45,123 bases of DNA from an uncultured Bacilli bacterium (lineage in GTDB: Bacteria > Bacillota_I > Bacilli_A > RF39 > UBA660), in assembly GCA_910578745.1 (NCBI GenBank), contig CAJTSN010000004.1, positions 1 to 45,123 on the forward strand, written 5' to 3'. Position numbers and translations under genes: made by a program. Below, piece after piece: positions 40,640 to 45,123 of this stretch. Each line of letters starts with the position of its first letter. The stretch's first letter is position 1. The notes beneath the pieces were generated by a model that saw only the letters and a program-made list of their open reading frames with translations, was not told the DNA's origin and ran no database searches.

Positions 40640-40870
40640 TTATTTTTGAGGGACATATTCGATAATATCTTGCACATTACAATCTAATACTTTACATATT
40701 TGTGATAAAACGTGTAAATCTACTCTACTAATAGTCCCATTATAATACCCTTGTATTGTTTCGAAACGAAGACCTGTTTTTACACATAGCTTATTTTTAG
40801 AAAAGTTTTTCTCTTGTAAAAGTGGACTTAATTTAAATATAATATTAGAGTTATCTTTTATTCTTTTCAT
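40640..40870 (-). CDS. Cro/CI-type helix-turn-helix regulator
   Basis: A 76-residue XRE-family DNA-binding protein. The helix-turn-helix lies at about residues 22-45 (FSKNKLCVKTGLRFETIQGYYNG), followed by the family block VDLHVLSQICKVLDCNVQDIIEYVP. It resembles the small Cro-like repressors of phages and mobile elements. The start is ATG at 40870 with AGGAAGTGAG upstream; a longer frame to 40996 is open but lacks the fold. A TATAAT (40904-40909, minus strand) and an imperfect TATAC/GTATA repeat upstream may be its promoter and operator. Confidence 0.8.
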   Translation of the reverse strand: MKRIKDNSNIIFKLSPLLQEKNFSKNKLCVKTGLRFETIQGYYNGTISRVDLHVLSQICKVLDCNVQDIIEYVPQK

Positions 40871-41010
40871 GTTCTCACTTCCTATAATAAGAATAACATA
40901 GATATTATAGTTCTTATACCAAAGTATAGAGAAAAAATAATTTACTATAAAGTTAGGAAGGATTTGAGAGACATGTTTTCTTATAAAGGAGTGCAAATAA
41001 TAGAGGGAAA

Positions 41011-41154
41011 ATGAAAGCTAACCGTTTTGAAAAGGCTAGTTATGAAACCACCTTTATAGGGTTAGTGCAAGCTATGTCTTTTAGTCGTGGTTATGATTCT
41101 TTTCTTGAATTTATAGGTTTATTTCGTTCTTCCTTATTTTATCTAAACATGTGA
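41011..41154 (+). CDS. small hypothetical protein (47 residues)
   Basis: An ATG frame after AGAGGG encodes a 47-residue basic/aromatic peptide beginning MKANRFEKASYETTF and ending SLFYLNM before TGA. It is divergent from the HTH gene and could be a fragment of a phage gene. The only support is the ribosome binding site and an open frame in AT-rich DNA. No family recognised. From 41155 to 41301 I see nothing further. Confidence 0.35.
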   Translation: MKANRFEKASYETTFIGLVQAMSFSRGYDSFLEFIGLFRSSLFYLNM

Positions 41155-41301
41155 TAATTATAAAATAGTTAAAGTAAAACTAAAAAAATTATATATTTTT
41201 ATAGATAAACTATTTTATTAAATCTTAATTCTAGAAAAGAATGTTTTTATTTATGAATAAAGATTATGTTTTTGATTTTGTAATACCATAGGGTGCAATG
41301 A

Positions 41302-41735
41302 GAAAAAGGTGAAATTGGTCCTACAGGTCCCAATTATATACCAGTTCCTTTAATTATTCAGACTGGTCAGGGGCTAAATATTATATGGATGGAGGAATAA
41401 TTGGGATTATTGAAGAATGTGCTTATAGAATCAATTATAATGTAGTTATTCAAATTCCAACGGCTTCATTAGACAATACTTTTAATGTCATTGCAGATGC
41501 TACGCTTAATCAAGTAGAAATTCCTAATTTTAAATCCAATTTAGAAATAAATAGTGATAATTATTATCATTTTAGTGGTGTAATTTATCGAAATCTTAAA
41601 TCAAATGATAGAGTCGGACTTATGGTTAAAGCTGATAAAGCAGCACCATTTACATGTTCAAACGTGTTTTTAACGGTTGAAAAAATATGCGACGAACCGT
41701 TAGTTACTATAAGATATTCATCTGATGAATCATGA
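41302..41735 (+). pseudogene. collagen-like protein remnant with TNF-like C-terminal domain
   Basis: A Gly-X-Y stretch is left at the 5' end (EKGEIGPTGPN, from 41302), with an in-frame TGA directly before it and no start codon. That frame then runs into a stop near 41399. The C-terminal domain continues in a different frame (DWSGAKYYMDGGIIGIIEE, open to 41735), so there is a frameshift as well as a 5' truncation. The C-terminal 115 residues (IQIPTASLDNTFNVIADATLNQVEIP ... HFSGVIYRNLK) look like the beta-sandwich of collagen-like spore or surface glycoproteins. Confidence 0.6.
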
Positions 41736-41902
41736 ATTATGCTGTAGCAATAAAAAACGGTATCACTTTGAAATATTTTTTAACGAATAAAAAAAGAGTA
41801 TAATGAAGTTGACAAGATGTAAGAAAAGATGTAGTAAGACAATATTTAAAAGTGAAAGTGAGGTAAAGCGATATATTGATATTTGGTGTTAGGATAGATA
41901 TA

Positions 41903-41912
41903 TAGACACGAA
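41903..41912 (+). repeat. left terminal inverted repeat of the IS
   Basis: TAGACACGAA, exact reverse complement of the right end at 43139-43148. Confidence 0.8.
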
Positions 41913-41962
41913 AATCTTGAGTAATGGTATACTAGAAATACCTATGAAGGGAGAAAGTGTCT

Positions 41963-42235
41963 ATGAAAAAAGAACATAAAAATTATGATGAAGATTTTAA
42001 AAAAACAATTGTCAGCTTATGTGAGTCTGGAAAAAAGAAATCGGATTTAGTAAGAGAATATGGCATATCTTACACGAACATTAGTGACTGGATTAAGAAG
42101 TATGGAACGATTACTACTTCAACAGGCGAAGTAACTACTAATGATGAAATTTTAAAACTTAAAAAGAGAAATATGGAGTTAGAACAAGAGGTGGAAATAC
42201 TAAAAAAAGCAGTTGCCATATTCTCAAAGAAATAA
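41963..42235 (+). CDS. IS3-family OrfA (HTH transposase subunit)
   Basis: A 90-residue protein with a helix-turn-helix (KTIVSLCESGKKKSDLVREYGISYTNISDWIKKYG) and a C-terminal leucine-zipper-like coil (LKLKKRNMELEQEVEILKKA). It recognises the IS ends. ATG at 41963 follows GAAGGGAG; a GTG 6 bases upstream is the alternative. The A7 run at 42202-42208 near its end is a -1 frameshift site. In the -1 frame the reading continues without a stop into orfB, giving an OrfAB fusion. Confidence 0.92.
   Translation: MKKEHKNYDEDFKKTIVSLCESGKKKSDLVREYGISYTNISDWIKKYGTITTSTGEVTTNDEILKLKKRNMELEQEVEILKKAVAIFSKK
42202..42208 (+). promoter_or_regulatory. A7-G ribosomal slippery site of the IS
   Basis: In orfA frame the bases read CTA AAA AAA GCA. 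Slipping back one base gives AAA AAA AGC and opens the frame ... ILKEIKDKVRFINEH that joins orfB. This is the usual way IS3 elements make their full transposase. Confidence 0.75.
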
Positions 42236-42270
42236 AAGACAAAGTTCGATTTATAAATGAACATAAGGAT

Positions 42271-43119
42271 GTGTATGATATCCGGTTAATGTGTAGATGT
42301 TTGAATATTCATCATTCTGTTTATTACTATCATTGCAATCATAATACGAATAGCTATGAGGAAGCGAACAAGCAATTAGATGAGCAGATTAAGAAAATAT
42401 TTGAGGATTCCAAAAGGAGATATGGTTCTCCAAAGATCACTAAAGTGTTGATAGAACAAGGCATGCATGTAAGTCAAAAAAGAGTTGCAAGAAGAATGAA
42501 AGTATTGGGACTTAGAAGCATTACAGTTAAGAAATTTAATCATTCTGGAAAAACTAAAACGGATGATAAGAAAGAATATCCTAATCTTTTGGAGCAAAAC
42601 TTTTTTGCAGAAAAGCCAAGTCAAAAATGGGTTGGAGATATTACTTATATTTATACCATAGAGACTGGTTGGACTTACTTAGCAATTGTAATGGATCTGT
42701 TTGATTTAAAAGTTGTTGGATGGAGCTATGGTCTTAATATGACTGATGAACTTGTAATTGATGCATTCAATAAGGCTTTAGTGAATCGTGGATTAGAAAA
42801 GAATGGAATATTCCATTCTGATAGAGGAAGTCAATATACATCTAATGATTATGAAGCATTGTTAAGTGCACTAGAAATCAAGCACTCTTATAGTAAAAAA
42901 GGATACCCATATGACAACGCAAGTATGGAGAGCTTCAATGCCATATTGAAAAAAAAAGAAGTGAATGTTAATACATATAAAACATTCGACGAAGCTAAAT
43001 TGGTAATATTTGAGTTTATAGAGAGTTGGTATAATAATAAGCGCATCCATGGAACTTGGGGTTATATCACTCCAAACCAAAAATATCATAATTATGTTGC
43101 TAATTTAGCAATGGCTTAA
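42271..43119 (+). CDS. IS3-family OrfB (DDE integrase)
   Basis: A 282-residue retroviral-type integrase (rve) domain. The DDE triad is intact: D123 in WVGDITYI, D184 in FHSDRGSQYTS and E220 in DNASMESFNAILKKE, 35 residues between the last two. The N-terminal HTH_21 part is RRYGSPKITKVL. Independent start would be GTG at 42271, but the functional enzyme is probably the OrfAB frameshift product, whose B frame is open from 42202. No disabling change is seen, so the element may be active. Confidence 0.93.
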   Translation: MYDIRLMCRCLNIHHSVYYYHCNHNTNSYEEANKQLDEQIKKIFEDSKRRYGSPKITKVLIEQGMHVSQKRVARRMKVLGLRSITVKKFNHSGKTKTDDKKEYPNLLEQNFFAEKPSQKWVGDITYIYTIETGWTYLAIVMDLFDLKVVGWSYGLNMTDELVIDAFNKALVNRGLEKNGIFHSDRGSQYTSNDYEALLSALEIKHSYSKKGYPYDNASMESFNAILKKKEVNVNTYKTFDEAKLVIFEFIESWYNNKRIHGTWGYITPNQKYHNYVANLAMA

Positions 43120-43138
43120 TTTTAAATTACTAAAGAAA

Positions 43139-43148
43139 TTCGTGTCTA
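43139..43148 (+). repeat. right terminal inverted repeat of the IS
   Basis: TTCGTGTCTA, reverse complement of the left end. The open frame at 43170 starts 22 bases beyond it. Confidence 0.8.
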
Positions 43149-43169
43149 AATACTTGACTTAAATCCATA

Positions 43170-43577
43170 ATGGATTATTTAAAACAAGCAAATGAGGCAG
43201 TTAATAGGGTTGCTAAAAGTGAAGGATTATATAAAGAATTAGAAAAAGAGATTAAACACTATAAAGTATTATTAGCAGTTAATGATGAGAAAGATGCTCA
43301 GATAACTTATTTAAACAATAAAATTGAAAAATTGGAGCATGATAATACTTCATTTAAAAATTTTATTCTTCAATTATTACAAGCATTAAAAGAGATTTTT
43401 AGAAATATTTTATTGTTTGGAAAGGATAAAGAGAAAGATATAGTTATAACTCAAATTAAAGATTGTTATGATAACAACTTATATAATGAAAAGGATATTT
43501 CATATATCACTAATGGTACATCTAAAGAAAAAGAAATGAATTTGTATTTAGAAGAAAAGGACTACGAAATTTTTTAA
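43170..43577 (+). pseudogene. probable 3' remnant of a mobilisation (MobV/Pre-like) gene
   Basis: A 135-residue coiled-coil protein (KELEKEIKHYKVLLAVNDEKDAQITYLNNKIEKLEHD), then a helical tail with NGTSKEKEMNLYLEEKDYEIF. The layout is like the C-terminal part of plasmid MobV/Pre relaxases, but the catalytic N-terminal domain is missing. The first ATG (43170) has no ribosome binding site and an in-frame TGA lies just upstream, 22 bases from the IS end. So I read it as a gene whose 5' part was lost at the IS. The Mob link rests on general resemblance only. Confidence 0.45.
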
Positions 43578-43617
43578 TTCGTAAGCCGTAAAATACTAAA
43601 TGGTGTCAATTTAGTAA

Positions 43618-43654
43618 ACACACTTGCACATTGACATAATCAATGAGCGTGTGT
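43618..43654. repeat. imperfect inverted repeat in the intergenic region
   Basis: ACACAC...ATTGA (43618-43634) faces TCAAT...GTGTGT (43640-43654) around a CATAA loop, with unmatched bases in the middle. There is no T-run. It may be a recombination or protein-binding site, or a weak terminator for the Mob remnant. Confidence 0.45.
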
Positions 43655-43691
43655 AGTAAAATTTATCGGATTAAAATGACAAAAATCATGT

Positions 43692-43697
43692 TATAAT
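43692..43697 (+). promoter_or_regulatory. -10 box before the DUF3644 gene
   Basis: TATAAT, 24 bases before the ATG at 43722. The -35 region is poor. Confidence 0.45.
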
Positions 43698-43721
43698 AAT
43701 AAATTAAAGGAGATGATATTC

Positions 43722-44660
43722 ATGACAACTGATGAATTAAATAATTATATTAATGCTTTATTAAACAAATCAGAAGAAGCATATTTAATGTCAATCGAAA
43801 TAATAAATAAACCAACTATCAACTATAGAACTGAAGGTTTTTGCTTCTTTATATGTAATGCGTGGGAGTTATTATTAAAGGCATATTTAATTAATAAAGC
43901 TAAAGATATAAATGTTATTAATTATAAAGATGATTCAAATAGAACAATTGGATTAGATGAGTGTGTAGAAAAAGTGTTTACAAGTACAACAGATAAAACA
44001 AAAAATAATATTTCTTTTATTAGAAATATAAGAAATAAAGCGACTCATTTAATTTTACCAGAATATGATTATATATTATCTCCTGCTTTTCAAAGATGTT
44101 TAACAAACTATAATAAGTTTTTCAAAAAACATTTTACAGAATATAACTTAAATGAAAAGGTTACACCATATATCGCATTAGTTAATCCGGGAAATGATAA
44201 AGATGTTTCTTCTTTAATATTAAATCCTAATAATTTACTTATGCTAGAAAAAATTAAAAAGGAATTAGATTCAGATGAATCACTAAGTCAAACTTTAAGG
44301 TTAGTTTCTACTAAAAAAGAAGCAGAAGCTGATATTAAATTTACAATTGTAAAAGATGGTGGCGAACAAGCAACTATAATTAATGTTCCAAAAGATATTG
44401 AAAAAACTCACCCTTATACAACAAATGATGTTGTAAAGAAAATAAAAGAAACGTTAGAATTATCACTTGGACCGAATCATGGTTTTACACCAAATAAATT
44501 TCAAGATATTTGTAAACGAAAAGGAATTAAAAATAATCAAGATTATTGTTACCAATTCTCATATTCAAAAAACACAATTAACAAATATAGTGATATAACA
44601 ATTGAATATGTAAGTCAAGTTTACATTGATGAATACAAAAGTAATAAAAAATGTGAATAA
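43722..44660 (+). CDS. DUF3644 protein with HEPN-like RNase motif
   Basis: A 312-residue protein with the DUF3644 N-terminal signature: SEEAYLMSIEIINKPTINYRTEGFCFFICNAWELLLKAYL. In the same domain, IRNIRNKATHL gives R104-N-K-A-T-H109, the R-x4-H motif of HEPN ribonucleases used in phage defence and toxin systems. The C-terminal half (about 160-312) has TIVKDGGEQATIINVP and a YQFSYSKNTINKYS block of unknown role. The ATG at 43722 is nine bases from AAAGGAG; the ATG at 43713 overlaps that site. It has no partner gene, so any defence role is inferred. Confidence 0.75.
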   Translation: MTTDELNNYINALLNKSEEAYLMSIEIINKPTINYRTEGFCFFICNAWELLLKAYLINKAKDINVINYKDDSNRTIGLDECVEKVFTSTTDKTKNNISFIRNIRNKATHLILPEYDYILSPAFQRCLTNYNKFFKKHFTEYNLNEKVTPYIALVNPGNDKDVSSLILNPNNLLMLEKIKKELDSDESLSQTLRLVSTKKEAEADIKFTIVKDGGEQATIINVPKDIEKTHPYTTNDVVKKIKETLELSLGPNHGFTPNKFQDICKRKGIKNNQDYCYQFSYSKNTINKYSDITIEYVSQVYIDEYKSNKKCE

Positions 44661-44675
44661 TTTTTATATTTGTGC

Positions 44676-44681
44676 TATAAT
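44676..44681 (+). promoter_or_regulatory. extended -10 promoter of the small RNA
   Basis: TG-C-TATAAT. The -35 region is not recognisable. Transcription would begin near 44688, three bases before the paired 5' end of the RNA. Confidence 0.65.
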
Positions 44682-44687
44682 ATATTT

Positions 44688-44789
44688 GTAGATGGGATAC
44701 TTGTGAGGGAATAACGATGTGTTGGCTAAGCCAGTAAGCATACTTTGTATGTGAGAATTCATCTCGCCTGGGGTACCCATCATTTTTTT
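44688..44789 (+). ncRNA. unidentified structured RNA of about 100 nt with intrinsic terminator
   Basis: The two ends pair: GATGGG-TAC (44691-44700, one bulged A) with GTA-CCCATC (44773-44781), followed by eight bases ATTTTTTT as terminator. Inside are three hairpins: TGGC-TAA-GCCA (44723-44733), CATAC-TTT-GTATG (44739-44751) and GTGAGA-ATTCA-TCTCGC (44751-44767), with a purine-rich segment GAGGGAATAACGATG before them. No long frame. I compared it by memory with SRP RNA, 6S, tmRNA and common riboswitches and it fits none. It could be a small regulatory RNA or an attenuator upstream of the T-box. Confidence 0.6.
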
Positions 44790-44816
44790 GACAAGATACA
44801 TGAAATATGTTAAAAT
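44788..44816 (+). promoter_or_regulatory. promoter of the T-box transcript
   Basis: TTGACA (44788-44793), a 17-base spacer, and TAAAAT (44811-44816). The perfect -35 box begins inside the T-run of the preceding terminator. Confidence 0.85.
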
Positions 44817-44822
44817 ATCCTC

Positions 44823-45067
44823 GTATTTTTAAATCGTTGATTTGGAGAAGTAAATATTAATGAAACTTGTAGAAAGTAACTGGCTGATGAAAAGTTATAG
44901 TGGATTAGTATTGAATGGACCAATGAGAATTTTTCTGAAATTTAAAATAAGTATGAAAAATCGGAATTTCTATCCGTTATCAATAGAACATATATGATGG
45001 TATATGAATTTATCTATTTTTAGGTGGCGCAAGACTCTTGTCCTATTTTTAGGGGCAGAGTCTTTTT
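44823..45067 (+). promoter_or_regulatory. tryptophan-specific T-box riboswitch
   Basis: A T-box leader, which senses uncharged tRNA and antiterminates. Stem I has GAGAAGTA (44846-44852 region), the AGAAAG...GGCTGATGAAAA apical element, and on the 3' side GAA-TGG-ACC, with specifier codon UGG (44916-44918) opposite the GAGAAGTA loop. The T-box is AGGTGGCGC (45022-45030), whose UGGC (45025-45028) can pair with a GCCA tRNA end, matching the G73-CCA of the tRNA-Trp in this window. The antiterminator is TAGG/CCTA with CAAG/CTTG. The competing terminator is AAGACTCT/AGAGTCTT (45031-45038 with 45057-45064) plus T-run. Confidence 0.85.
45031..45067 (+). terminator. regulated terminator of the T-box
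   Basis: AAGACTCT pairs with AGAGTCTT; the inner TGTCCT pairs with GGGGCA (wobbles), and five T follow. The 5' arm overlaps the antiterminator helix, so the two folds exclude each other. Confidence 0.85.
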
Positions 45068-45089
45068 ATATTTTAAGGGGATGATAAAA

Positions 45090-45123
45090 ATGTTTTTATT
45101 AGTTAAACGATGGTGTTTAAAAT
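45090..45123 (+). CDS. 5' end of a T-box-controlled gene (truncated by the window)
   Basis: ATG at 45090, nine bases after AAGGGG, opens a frame that runs off the end (MFLLVKRWCLK). The Trp T-box upstream implies tryptophanyl-tRNA synthetase or a tryptophan uptake or synthesis gene. The eleven residues seen do not decide between these. Confidence 0.6.
   Translation, partial: MFLLVKRWCLK

Larger units (their letters stand above)
41903..43148 (+). mobile_element. IS3-family insertion sequence (about 1246 bp)
   Basis: Ends are the inverted repeats TAGACACGAA (41903-41912) and TTCGTGTCTA (43139-43148), which extend imperfectly inward. Inside are orfA and orfB with the IS3-type arrangement and an A7-G slippery site for -1 frameshifting. 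It looks most like the IS150 group. No clear target-site duplication is visible next to the ends, so the exact ends may differ by a few bases or one flank has been rearranged. Confidence 0.85.

Noticed and set aside
40997..41010. Longer N-terminus for the HTH regulator, up to 40996.
   Set aside because: The extra residues cover the promoter and a hydrophobic stretch, while AGGAAGTGAG stands before the ATG at 40870.
41755..41900. A 29-codon frame after TATAAT upstream of the IS (MKLTRCKK...).
   Set aside because: No ribosome binding site, no good -35 box, and it ends just before the IS; not enough to call a gene.
44688..44789. The ~100-nt RNA as SRP (4.5S) RNA.
   Set aside because: The conserved apical GGAA tetraloop with AGCAG and CAGG internal loops is absent.

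Overview
The window is AT-rich chromosomal DNA of a low-GC Gram-positive bacterium (Bacillota). The evidence is strong AGGAGG-type ribosome binding sites, TTGACA/TATAAT promoters with 17-base spacers, ATG/GTG/TTG starts, a zinc-ribbon (type Z) S14, and a parA-parB ... yyzM ... ychF ... rpsF-ssb-rpsR order like that near the Bacillus origin. TGA is a stop (it ends mscS and the IspD-like gene) and the only tRNA has a CCA anticodon, so the standard code is in use. LicD proteins, a GH25 lysozyme, and cohesin, dockerin and GLUG-like surface modules suggest a walled, host- or gut-associated organism. I cannot name the species.

Layout. 1-9.7 kb: a repeat-rich membrane-anchored protein, parA-parB, an MscS channel, a DUF951 protein, an AbgT-type transporter, a small membrane protein, ychF, a putative zinc metallopeptidase and a coiled-coil protein. 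9.8-13.7 kb: the rpsF-ssb-rpsR operon with its own leader, then an IspD/TarI-type cytidylyltransferase, two tandem licD paralogues and a 50-residue membrane protein. 13.7-17.7 kb: a short-chain dehydrogenase (minus), mutY, a GH25 lysozyme and a J-domain protein (minus), separated by bidirectional terminators.

17.8-31.4 kb is the S10-spc-alpha ribosomal superoperon: S10, L3, L4, L23, L2, S19, L22, S3, L16, L29, S17, L14, L24, L5, S14, S8, L6, L18, S5, L15, SecY, Adk, IF-1, L36, S13, S11, RpoA, L17. It has one strong promoter and a 128-base leader. L30 and methionine aminopeptidase are absent from their usual slots. Between infA and rpmJ there are two crossing inverted repeats that predict an RNA pseudoknot, followed by a hairpin that overlaps the rpmJ ribosome binding site.

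31.4-45.1 kb is accessory: a solitary Mrr-type restriction enzyme, a 1416-residue surface protein carrying both a cohesin-like and a dockerin-like module, a self-contained transcription unit for a 22-residue peptide, a second SDR with a type IV prepilin-like protein, tRNA-Trp followed by a repeated leader and phage-like genes, a collagen-like pseudogene, an IS3-family element, a probable Mob remnant, a DUF3644/HEPN protein, an unidentified ~100-nt structured RNA with its own promoter and terminator, and finally a tryptophan T-box leader in front of a gene that runs off the end.

The best candidates for something new are the infA-rpmJ pseudoknot, the cohesin-plus-dockerin membrane protein, the ~100-nt RNA, the repeated leader abutting tRNA-Trp, and the 22-residue peptide unit.
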